From Candidatus Competibacteraceae bacterium (GTDB lineage Bacteria; Pseudomonadota; Gammaproteobacteria; Competibacterales; Competibacteraceae): a stretch of 9,660 nucleotides of DNA. This document shows positions 1 to 6,161 of the stretch, in pieces. The notes under the pieces were generated by a model. The model had not been told where the DNA came from. It did no database searches and saw nothing but the letters and a program-made list of their open reading frames with translations. The stretch is taken from assembly GCA_012032855.1 (NCBI GenBank), contig JAAUQA010000085.1:1-9660 (forward strand), written 5' to 3'. Within the stretch, counting starts at the first letter, position 1; each line of letters starts with the position of its first letter. The position numbers were made by a program, and so were the translations under genes.

Positions 1-20
1 ATCTACTGCGTCGTGAATAA
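1..20 (+). CDS. 3' end of an upstream gene, possibly SURF1 (partial)
   Basis: Reading from position 3 gives the codons L-L-R-R-E followed by a TAA stop at 18-20. A short hydrophobic/basic end like this is typical of SURF1, whose last membrane helix closes with a few arginines, and SURF1 normally precedes the small CxxxC protein and ctaA in gammaproteobacterial cox clusters. Only five codons are visible, so the identification rests almost wholly on gene order. Another reading frame also ends nearby (TGA at 37-39), so even the frame is not certain. Confidence 0.25.
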
Positions 21-115
21 CTCAGCGCAGTCATCATGATTCTTCTCAAGCTTAATCATTTCGTTATGTTGACTCAGATACTCCCGGAAATCCGACCCAG
101 AGAAACAAGCTGTTT

Positions 116-673
116 TTGTTATTTATTATTGCCCTGTTTGCTGTTCCACTGGCATTAGCTTGGGTGTTGGTCGGCAGTGTGCATCCCGATAGCACTAAGA
201 ATCATGGCGAATTGCTAAACCCTGCCCAACCGGTACCCCAGCTATCAGCCCGCCAACTCGATGGTCAGCCATTGACTGAAACTGACCTGCGCGGTCGTTG
301 GAATTTATTGTATGTCGCCGGCACTGAATGTGATGAACGCTGTAAAACCGGCTTGTATGACATCCGCCAAGTCCGTGTTGCTCTGGGCAAGGATACTCCG
401 CGTTCGCAAACCCTGTTTCTGTTGCGGGAGGCTCCGGATGCCGAGTTATTAGACTGGTTACAACGAGAACATGCTAGCTTGACGGTCGGCATCGCTGATT
501 CGCAAACCCTGGATTTTTTCACCCAAGCGTTTGCTGATGATGCCGTCCTCGGTGATTGGATATACCTAATCGATCCGCTTGGAAATCTGTTCATGCGTTA
601 CAGCACCACTGTTGATCCGAAAGGAATTTTGGACGATTTACGACATCTGTTAAAGATATCCAAGATCGGGTGA
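116..673 (+). CDS. Sco/SenC-like thioredoxin-fold membrane protein of the cox assembly cluster
   Basis: This resembles the small uncharacterised protein found between SURF1 and ctaA in many gammaproteobacteria (PA0111-like). An N-terminal hydrophobic anchor (residues 1-20) is followed by an extracytoplasmic thioredoxin-like domain with a C72-D-E-R-C76 pair, which matches the CxxxC copper/thiol site of Sco proteins, and a conserved end around YLIDPLGN and DPKGIL. The distal copper-binding His of true Sco1 (the D-H-S/T motif before YL-I-D-P) is absent, with Leu at the aligned place. A role in redox or copper handling during CuA/CuB assembly is inferred. The start is uncertain: 116 is a TTG inside the apparent membrane helix with no Shine-Dalgarno sequence. 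The same frame stays open upstream to a TAA at 53-55 and encodes a plausible polar, basic N-terminus but has no ATG or GTG; an ATG at 66 is one frame off. The stop overlaps the start of ctaA. Confidence 0.75.
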   Translation: MLFIIALFAVPLALAWVLVGSVHPDSTKNHGELLNPAQPVPQLSARQLDGQPLTETDLRGRWNLLYVAGTECDERCKTGLYDIRQVRVALGKDTPRSQTLFLLREAPDAELLDWLQREHASLTVGIADSQTLDFFTQAFADDAVLGDWIYLIDPLGNLFMRYSTTVDPKGILDDLRHLLKISKIG

Positions 674-1677
674 TGCCAGTGACGACGACTTTCCAACGCA
701 TCACACTGATCGCTACCGTTCTGGCTTTAGGCGTTGTTGTTTTGGGCGCTTACGTCCGCCTGTCTGACGCCGGTTTAGGCTGTCCCGATTGGCCGGGTTG
801 TTATGGCCGTTTAGGTGTACCCGAAAGTGAGGGGCATATTGAACAGGCTAATGCCGCTTATCCGGAACGTCCGGTCGAAGTGGGCAAAGCCTGGAAAGAA
901 ATGATCCACCGTTATTTCGCCGGTATTCTAGGCGTGTTGATTCTGGCGCTTGCCGTCATGGCCTGGAAGCGTCGTCATGAACCCGAACAACCCGTTGTCC
1001 TCCCTTTGTTTTTATTAGCCTTAGTTATTTTTCAAGCCCTATTAGGCATGTGGACGGTCACCCTGCTATTAAAGCCGGTGGTTGTGATGGCGCATTTACT
1101 CGGCGGCCTGACGACATTGGCGTTGCTGTGGTGGCTGGTATTACGACAAAATCTTCCACCGTCCACAACGCTGGATACACACGGGTTGAAAATTTGGGCT
1201 TTGCTGGGGTTACTGATAGTGGTTTGCCAAGCTGCGTTGGGCGGTTGGACCAGCACTAACTATGCGGCTTTGGCCTGTCCTGATTTTCCCACCTGCCAGA
1301 CTTACTGGTGGCCGCCGATGGATTTCAAAGAAGCATTCGTTTTGTGGCGCGGCTTAGGTATCTCTTATGAGGGTGGCGTACTCGACAATGACGCCCGTGT
1401 TACCATCCATATGGTGCACCGCTTAGGTGCGGTGGTGGTTTTGTTTTTTATCGGCTGGCTGATCCACAAAGTCATTAGCATTCGCAATCAACCGGTCTTG
1501 CGCCAGACCGGTATTGCCATAGCCTTATTGCTAGCCCTGCAGATTAGTTTGGGTATCGCCAATGTCGTCTTAACCTTGCCCTTACCCGTTGCGGTAGCGC
1601 ATAACGCCGGTGCGGCACTGCTCATTCTCGCATTGGTTACACTCAATCACCTAGTGAACCCCAGGAAAACGGTATGA
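670..1677 (+). CDS. ctaA: heme A synthase (COX15/CtaA family)
   Basis: Inner-membrane enzyme that oxidises the C8 methyl group of heme O to a formyl group, giving heme A for aa3-type oxidases. The 335 residues match the family length and show about eight hydrophobic segments. Diagnostic features are the N-terminal [14 protein letters not shown] signature (C38, C44), the haem-ligand histidines H80 (in EMIHR), H142, H247/H250 (HMVHR) and H311 (AHNAG), and a second extracytoplasmic Cys pair C203/C209 in ACPDFPTC. Internal similarity of the two four-helix halves is visible from the repeated His patterns. Start: GTG at 670 or ATG at 673. Both overlap the TGA of the preceding gene (671-673), so translation is likely coupled, and ATG 673 is at least as likely. 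The 3' end overlaps cyoE by ATGA. The frame is intact. Confidence 0.96.
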   Translation: MMPVTTTFQRITLIATVLALGVVVLGAYVRLSDAGLGCPDWPGCYGRLGVPESEGHIEQANAAYPERPVEVGKAWKEMIHRYFAGILGVLILALAVMAWKRRHEPEQPVVLPLFLLALVIFQALLGMWTVTLLLKPVVVMAHLLGGLTTLALLWWLVLRQNLPPSTTLDTHGLKIWALLGLLIVVCQAALGGWTSTNYAALACPDFPTCQTYWWPPMDFKEAFVLWRGLGISYEGGVLDNDARVTIHMVHRLGAVVVLFFIGWLIHKVISIRNQPVLRQTGIAIALLLALQISLGIANVVLTLPLPVAVAHNAGAALLILALVTLNHLVNPRKTV

Positions 1678-2591
1678 ACACGAATACTCACAGCATTCAA
1701 TCAGCGAGTATCCGTCAGTACGGACGGGATTATCTGGAACTGACCAAACCTAAAGTCGTGGCTTTGATTACCTTTACCGCGATGGTGGGCATGTTTTTAG
1801 CCACACCGGCAATGGTGCCCTGGTCGGTGTTGATCTTCGGCTCATTGGGCATCGCTTTGGCTGCCGGTTCCGCCGCCGCGATCAATCACCTGGTGGATCG
1901 GCGCATCGATGCAATTATGGCGCGTACCAGCCATCGGCCTCTGCCCAGCGGGCATCTCGATACTCGTCAGGTGCTTTTATTCGCATGCGTACTGGGATTG
2001 GCCGGGATGTTGCTGCTGATCACTTTTACCAATGGACTCACCACGGTACTGACGTTTTGTTCGCTGATCGGCTATGCGATTGTTTACACGATGTACTTGA
2101 AACGGGCGACGCCACAGAACATCGTCATCGGTGGCGCGGCTGGCGCCGCGCCACCTTTGCTCGGCTGGGTGGCAGTCACTGGGCAACTTGAACCCGGTGC
2201 GTTTTTACTGTTTCTGATTATTTACATCTGGACGCCGCCGCATTTTTGGGCGCTGGCGATTCACCGTCGTCAGGAGTACGCCAAAGCCGATATTCCCATG
2301 TTGCCGGTCACTCATGGTGTGGAATTTACCCGCTTACATATCCTGCTGTACACCATGTTGTTGGTTATCGTGACCTTGTTTCCCTTTTTAATCGGGATGA
2401 GTGGCTTACTCTATTTGGTTGGCGCGGTGTTATTAGGGCTGCGTTTTCTGTGGTTCGCCCTGAAGTTATTTGTCACTGAGGACGATCGTTTGGCGATGCC
2501 GATCTTTTGGTTTCTCCATCATTTTATTTATTTCGGTTTGTTTACCGCGTTAATGGTCGACCATTATTTACTGATCAATGTTTTGCATTGA
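1674..2591 (+). CDS. cyoE: protoheme IX farnesyltransferase (heme O synthase)
   Basis: UbiA-superfamily membrane prenyltransferase that adds the hydroxyethylfarnesyl tail from farnesyl diphosphate to protoheme IX. Its product, heme O, is the substrate of CtaA encoded just upstream. The 305-residue length is normal. It has the LTKPKVV start of the family (residues 23-29), the first Asp-rich prenyl-diphosphate site at 71-79 (NHLVDRRID) followed by [11 protein letters not shown], and the second site around 202-212 ([11 protein letters not shown]) after [11 protein letters not shown]. About nine hydrophobic helices are apparent. ATG 1674 overlaps the ctaA stop (1675-1677) and has an AGGA Shine-Dalgarno about eight bases upstream. 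In this type of cluster the gene is also called ctaB. In Pseudomonas a senC gene follows; here the next gene is a different thioredoxin-like protein. Confidence 0.96.
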   Translation: MNTNTHSIQSASIRQYGRDYLELTKPKVVALITFTAMVGMFLATPAMVPWSVLIFGSLGIALAAGSAAAINHLVDRRIDAIMARTSHRPLPSGHLDTRQVLLFACVLGLAGMLLLITFTNGLTTVLTFCSLIGYAIVYTMYLKRATPQNIVIGGAAGAAPPLLGWVAVTGQLEPGAFLLFLIIYIWTPPHFWALAIHRRQEYAKADIPMLPVTHGVEFTRLHILLYTMLLVIVTLFPFLIGMSGLLYLVGAVLLGLRFLWFALKLFVTEDDRLAMPIFWFLHHFIYFGLFTALMVDHYLLINVLH

Positions 2592-2706
2592 ACTGATCAG
2601 TATTTCGTGAACGTTGTCTCATTGTCGACGATTCATTGAGAATTATTTCGACTTTCCCGGTCAAACCATTGGAATCTTTGTCGCTTGCCAATTAACGTTA
2701 TGCATC

Positions 2707-2712
2707 GGGGGA
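2707..2712 (+). promoter_or_regulatory. strong Shine-Dalgarno fixing the redoxin start
   Basis: GGGGGA lies six bases before the ATG at 2719. It selects that codon over the open frame that reaches back to 2614: the extra 35 residues encoded there are not signal-peptide-like and would bury the N-terminal hydrophobic segment that starts at M(2719). I see no convincing sigma-70 promoter or terminator hairpin in the 2592-2706 gap. Confidence 0.7.
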
Positions 2713-2718
2713 ACACTC

Positions 2719-3339
2719 ATGAATTGCTTATCTAACAAACTGATCGCTACTTTTTTCGCGCTGGCGTTGTTGGCTATGGCCACACCACTGGTGCAAGCCA
2801 CCCCGTCGGTTGGGAAGCCAGCGCCTGAGTTTGTCGGCGTCGATAGCAACGGCGTGAGCCATAAGCTAAGCGACTTTCGCGGTTCCACCGTAGTTTTGGA
2901 GTGGACTAATCACGAGTGTCCCTTCACGCAAAAACACTACCGTACCGGCAACATGCAAACCTTGCAGAAGGAATCGACCGCGCAGGATATCGTCTGGTTA
3001 TCCGTGGTGTCCTCCGCTCCCGGCAAACAAGGCCACGTGACGCCGGAACAGGCCAATGAATTGACCGAAAGCCGTCAGGCAGCCCCAACAGCTGTGTTGT
3101 TGGATGCCGATGGAACCATCGGTCGTCTTTACGGAGCCCGCACGACACCGCACATGTACGTAATTGATCCTGAAGGTACGTTGGTCTATATGGGCGGCAT
3201 CGACGATAAGCCCACGGCCGATTCCGCCGATATCGAAGGCGCGAAAAACTATGTGCGGGTAGCGCTCAATGCGCTTTCCGGGGGTCAACCCGTCGAATCC
3301 TCTGTGACCCGACCTTACGGTTGCTCCGTGAAATACTGA
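2719..3339 (+). CDS. exported thioredoxin-like redoxin (AhpC/TSA-type)
   Basis: The 206-residue protein from ATG 2719 has a clear Sec signal peptide (basic N-terminus, hydrophobic 9-22, probable cleavage after VQA at 25-27). The mature part is a redoxin domain: VGKPAPEF at 31-38, SDFRGSTVVLEW, then NHECPFTQKHY with the active-site C67, and cis-Pro P144 in RTTPHMYVIDPEG. Only one Cys is present at the active site (C-P-F rather than CxxC), which is normal for this periplasmic subfamily and suggests peroxiredoxin-like or partner-dependent chemistry rather than a classical dithiol oxidoreductase. A second Cys, C202, sits in a C-terminal PYGCSVKY tail, could act as resolving Cys, and appears to be a family trait. 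It occupies the place of senC in related cox clusters but is separated from cyoE by 127 bases, so a link to oxidase assembly is only inferred. The phosphatase gene follows after 14 bases, probably co-transcribed. Confidence 0.85.
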   Translation: MNCLSNKLIATFFALALLAMATPLVQATPSVGKPAPEFVGVDSNGVSHKLSDFRGSTVVLEWTNHECPFTQKHYRTGNMQTLQKESTAQDIVWLSVVSSAPGKQGHVTPEQANELTESRQAAPTAVLLDADGTIGRLYGARTTPHMYVIDPEGTLVYMGGIDDKPTADSADIEGAKNYVRVALNALSGGQPVESSVTRPYGCSVKY

Positions 3340-3353
3340 TTGATTTTTCGCCA

Positions 3354-3923
3354 ATGCATTGGATCAGAATCACCAGTCTGTTGCTGAGTTTGATTGCTAC
3401 GGTCGTGGCCAAAGCAGCCGATGAGGCTGACGCGCTTTGGGACGCGGTGAAAAACGGTGGTCATATTGTGTTAATGCGCCATGCGTTGGCACCGGGCACG
3501 GGTGATCCGGATCGCTTTCAGTTGGACGACTGTACCACACAGCGAAATTTATCCGCAGAGGGGCAACAACAAGCTCGTCATACCGGCCAGTCGTTCCGTG
3601 ACCGCGGCATTGAGATCGGGCAGGTGCTTTCCAGTCAGTGGTGCCGATGCTTGGAAACCGCTCGTTTGCTTGATCTTGGCCCGGTCGAACCCTTTCCGGT
3701 ACTCAATTCGTTTTTCCGCCAGCCCGGTAACGGGCGGCAACAGACCGCTGAGTTAAAGCGTTTCGTTAGCGCTCCGTTTACCGGTCCCTCGAAAGTGTTA
3801 GTCACCCACCAAGTCAACATCACCGGCTTAACCGGGGTATTTCCGCAGTCCGGCGAACTGATTGTGCTGAAAGCTGATTCCGAGGCAGGAATTAAAGTAT
3901 TGGGTCGGATTCCCGCTTTTTAA
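3354..3923 (+). CDS. exported histidine phosphatase family protein
   Basis: A histidine (branch 1, SixA/PGAM-like) phosphatase of 189 residues counted from ATG 3354. Residues 1-21 look like a signal peptide (MHWIR, then a hydrophobic run ending VVAKA), implying a periplasmic protein. The catalytic LMRHA motif puts the phospho-accepting His at residue 43 with R42. The SSQWCRCLETA segment (about 93-103) carries the second conserved Arg, and VTHQVNITGLTG holds the second catalytic His at 152, so all expected active-site residues are present. The frame is open back to a TTG at 3321, but that start would overlap the redoxin and place charged residues before the signal peptide, so ATG 3354 is preferred even though its Shine-Dalgarno is poor; translation may be coupled to the redoxin, which ends 14 bases upstream. 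The substrate cannot be inferred. Confidence 0.85.
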   Translation: MHWIRITSLLLSLIATVVAKAADEADALWDAVKNGGHIVLMRHALAPGTGDPDRFQLDDCTTQRNLSAEGQQQARHTGQSFRDRGIEIGQVLSSQWCRCLETARLLDLGPVEPFPVLNSFFRQPGNGRQQTAELKRFVSAPFTGPSKVLVTHQVNITGLTGVFPQSGELIVLKADSEAGIKVLGRIPAF

Positions 3924-3954
3924 CCGGACTTAACCCGCTATCCATCGCTATCCT

Positions 3955-3983
3955 CGGACGCTAGTGATCGGTCCGTACTTTTT
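3955..3983 (+). terminator. possible weak rho-independent terminator
   Basis: A 5-bp inverted repeat (CGGAC at 3955-3959, GTCCG at 3971-3975) with an 11-base loop is followed by TAC and a run of five T. It lies 32 bases after the phosphatase stop, where a terminator is expected, but the stem is short and the loop large. The rest of the 3924-4108 gap shows nothing I can identify apart from the rubredoxin ribosome binding site. Confidence 0.25.
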
Positions 3984-4099
3984 CCCAGAAGCTATTCCGG
4001 TGTTTCGTCAATCCGCCTGTCCATGAGATGATAGGCCGAGAGCCATTGTTCATCTGCGTCCTCTTTGAGGGTGAATGAGAAGTTAAAACGCTATTTTGC

Positions 4100-4104
4100 A
4101 GGAG
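4100..4104 (+). promoter_or_regulatory. ribosome binding site of the rubredoxin gene
   Basis: AGGAG ends four bases before the ATG at 4109. It supports translation of this very short gene from that codon. No clear -35/-10 pair was found upstream. Confidence 0.6.
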
Positions 4105-4108
4105 ATCC

Positions 4109-4273
4109 ATGAAAACTTATATGTGCGTAGTGTGCGGACTGATTTACGAGGAGGAAAAAGGCTGGCCGGAGGATGGGATTGAACCGGGGACCCGTTGGGA
4201 AGATGTTCCTCTGGCATGGCGTTGCCCGGAATGTGGCGCGGGAAAGGAAGACTTCGAGATGATTGAGATTTAG
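4109..4273 (+). CDS. rubredoxin
   Basis: A 54-residue protein that is easy to miss because of its size. It has the complete rubredoxin fold signature: CVVCG (C6, C9) and CPECG (C39, C42), which coordinate a single iron, together with the aromatic core residues Y4, Y13, W19, W30, W37 and F49 and the [12 protein letters not shown] stretch typical of the family. Length is normal. It is a small cytosolic one-electron carrier, for example to oxygenases, rubrerythrin or oxygen/peroxide-detoxifying enzymes; the partner is not shown here. It appears monocistronic: 185 bases separate it from the phosphatase, and it converges on the aldolase with 11 bases between the two stop codons. The frame is intact and preceded by a good Shine-Dalgarno. 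Confidence 0.96.
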   Translation: MKTYMCVVCGLIYEEEKGWPEDGIEPGTRWEDVPLAWRCPECGAGKEDFEMIEI

Positions 4274-4284
4274 TTGAACTGTGC

Positions 4285-4843
4285 TCAGGTTTTCCCCACC
4301 TGATGGGCGATAAAAGCGGTTTTGGCCGATAGCTCCAAAGAGCAGGTCCATTTATACGCCAAGCCAAGATTTTCGGCGCAAGCGTAAACGCCGTGTCCCC
4401 GCACCACAGCGATGGGGTACTCGGCTAGGACTTCGGCAACCATTTGAGGGGAATCATCGACGTAGCGTTCATAAGGGATGGTGATGACCGGAACCCGGCT
4501 GAAGTAGAGCTGTCCTTCGAAATCAGCCGGTACAAATTCTTTGCTGTTCATCGTCATGGCTACCGAGTAGGGGCCATGGCTATGCAATATCGCGTTGGCA
4601 GTTCGAGTTGCCCCGGTATACTGCGAGATGCAGCGCTGCATCCAGGGAAACGCCCTTGCCGGTTTCGCCGTCTATAAGGCACCCTATCACTTCGCCACTG
4701 CTCAACGTGTCGGCACAACACCCGCTGGGCGTAATCCAGACCGTTTCGTCATCCCGAACCGAGGCGTTGCCGCTGTGAGAGTCATTCAATCCGTACTGGC
4801 GTAGCCAGCGATAATGGCGCACCAGATCATCTTTTATATTCAT
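4285..4843 (-). CDS. class II aldolase/adducin family protein, frameshifted
   Basis: Two overlapping frames (4843 down to about 4615, then about 4610 down to 4285) join into one 185-residue class II aldolase if one G is removed from the GGGG run at 4611-4614 (coding strand). The joined protein reads through as AVYRATRTANAILHSHGPYS. It carries the phosphate-binding SGNASVR (24-30), TPSG, the metal-binding pair H87/H89 in LHSHG, and a third His H150 in RGHGVYA. The usual catalytic Glu before the LH of the active-site helix is Asp (D68). Such enzymes are Zn-dependent and cleave or dehydrate sugar phosphates (fuculose-1-P aldolase, ribulose-5-P epimerase, methylthioribulose-1-P dehydratase); the substrate cannot be decided. 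It starts 14 bases after the LysM-FecR stop without a clear Shine-Dalgarno, so it is probably the last gene of that unit. As sequenced, the product would stop after about 87 residues and lack the metal site. A sequencing indel and a recent inactivating mutation are both possible. Confidence 0.8.
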
Positions 4844-4857
4844 AATCGGTGCATTGA

Positions 4858-5994
4858 TTACTTTGTCGAAGCTAAGCTTGCACTGGCAAACAAAGTAAAC
4901 TGATGCTCGCCGTTTAATCCTTCCAAGCCCTGTTCATCAATACCCCGGATGCGCAAAATGTAATTATCGTTAGGCAATGTAGGGCCCTGGAACTGCGGCG
5001 TTCCGACAATTTCTTCATAGATCAGAGCCAGCACCTGTTCGCCGCCACCGACTTGTTCACTGTGAATCAAACGCCCCCGATTGACGACCAATAATTTGAA
5101 TCGCTTGCGCTGATACGCCATCAGTTGAACGCGATACTTCTGAGCACGCTCCAGAACCGGCCAACTAAACTCCAGCTTTTCCAGCGTGGCGGGAAAATCG
5201 TCAATCTCGGGCGGAGGCAGCAATTCCACTTTTAATGGCTTACCTCCTCCCGTCTTGGCAACAGCGCCGAATTTTTCCGGCAATACGGTGATCTGCCCGG
5301 CGCTACTGAGGGACACTTCACCGTCAGTCACTTCAGCCAAGGCGACTTGGGTGGCGTCGTCCGCGCCAACCCGGAACTCAGTGCCGCGTACCGCCGCTAC
5401 CGCAGACGGGGTACGGATTTCATAGCGGATGGCCGGATCCTCTCTAGTAGTGGTTTGCGTCTCCAGGCGACCGCGTTGCAAATGTAATTGTGCGTCAACT
5501 AGGCCAGAATTCGCATAGACGTTCAGCGTCTCCAACCCCAGTGTGCTGTCGGCTTGTAGGAGCAGTTCCGAGTCGTCATGGAATTTTAACCGTACACTGG
5601 ATTGAGGACCAGTGCGGATGGTATCACCCGCCTGTAGCGTGTTCCTCACTTCGAGCCGTGCGGTCTGTCCTGTCTCACCGGAAGACACCTCGACCTCGCC
5701 ACGCACGTCTAGCACTCGTGCAGTAACCGGCCTAATCGGGTCTTTAAGCCATTCGATGGGGATCCGCAACTGAGTGCCTGGCGGTATCTGCATCGGTCTG
5801 GTAATACCGTTATAGCTTTGCAATCGAGGCCAGTAATCCATACCTTGTAAATAGTCGCGGCTGATGCTCCACGGATTGTCGCCGGAACGAACTGTATAAA
5901 TCCACTCTTGAGCTTGGGCGTTTGTTATCGTCAGTGCAGACACCATGCAGTAGCACAATGCAGCGGTGATTATTCTGTTACCGAAGTGTTCCAT
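4858..5994 (-). CDS. LysM and FecR domain periplasmic protein
   Basis: A 378-residue exported protein. Signal peptide at 1-28 (hydrophobic 8-24, cleavage near NAQAQ). A LysM domain at about 31-80 (YTVRSGDNPWSIS, then YWPRLQSYNG and PPGTQLRIP) should bind peptidoglycan. A FecR domain spans about 92-235, with the GEVEV start, LQAGDTIRTG, SSVRLKFHDDSELLL and the hallmark TPSAVAAVRGTEFRV near 195-209. The C-terminal 260-370 looks like a beta-sandwich (fibronectin-like) region. In this arrangement FecR is not the anti-sigma regulator of iron uptake; no sigma factor or TonB receptor is nearby. Related proteins are often encoded beside CHASE2-containing cyclases, as here, so a role as cell-wall-attached partner of the neighbouring sensor is inferred. 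ATG 5994 has a GGGA about nine bases upstream. The frame is intact, unlike its neighbours. Confidence 0.85.
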   Translation of the reverse strand: MEHFGNRIITAALCYCMVSALTITNAQAQEWIYTVRSGDNPWSISRDYLQGMDYWPRLQSYNGITRPMQIPPGTQLRIPIEWLKDPIRPVTARVLDVRGEVEVSSGETGQTARLEVRNTLQAGDTIRTGPQSSVRLKFHDDSELLLQADSTLGLETLNVYANSGLVDAQLHLQRGRLETQTTTREDPAIRYEIRTPSAVAAVRGTEFRVGADDATQVALAEVTDGEVSLSSAGQITVLPEKFGAVAKTGGGKPLKVELLPPPEIDDFPATLEKLEFSWPVLERAQKYRVQLMAYQRKRFKLLVVNRGRLIHSEQVGGGEQVLALIYEEIVGTPQFQGPTLPNDNYILRIRGIDEQGLEGLNGEHQFTLFASASLASTK

Positions 5995-6111
5995 GGGACG
6001 TTATTCCCGTAATGAGTCGGTTATTGGCGCAAAACACATGATGCGAAACTGCATACCAGTTTACCGCCATAACAAGATTAAAGGGCATCTGCCATTATTG
6101 TTGACAATTAC

Positions 6112-6139
6112 GTTATAGCAAGTTGAATGATCCATGCAA
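6112..6139 (-). promoter_or_regulatory. candidate sigma-70 promoter of the LysM-FecR gene
   Basis: On the minus strand, TTGCAT (6139-6134) is followed after 16 bases by TATAAC (6117-6112), with a TGC just before it (extended -10). It lies in the 167-base gap after the CHASE2-GGDEF-EAL stop and would give a leader of roughly 105-110 bases before ATG 5994. This suggests the FecR protein and aldolase can be transcribed separately from the sensor. No terminator hairpin is evident in the gap. Confidence 0.4.
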
Positions 6140-6161
6140 CCTGCTAACAAATCCCGCGGGC

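Noticed and set aside
2614..2718. N-terminal extension of the redoxin frame back to 2614
   Set aside because: It encodes 35 residues with no family resemblance, and a strong Shine-Dalgarno plus signal peptide point to ATG 2719.
2998..3354. 118-residue minus-strand frame opposite the redoxin
   Set aside because: It is antisense to a clear redoxin gene, has no recognisable domain or ribosome binding site, and reflects codon bias of the real gene.
4858..5994. FecR as part of an iron-uptake sigma/anti-sigma system
   Set aside because: The protein has a LysM domain and a signal peptide, lacks the cytoplasmic anti-sigma region, and there is no sigma factor or TonB receptor nearby.
6101..6129. TTGACA on the plus strand as a promoter
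   Set aside because: The -35 is perfect, but the hexamer 17 bases later (TGAATG) is poor and there is no plus-strand gene downstream; the minus-strand promoter is a better fit.
6153..6160. CCCGCGGG palindrome as a terminator of the sensor gene
   Set aside because: It has no loop and no T-run, so it cannot form a usable intrinsic terminator.
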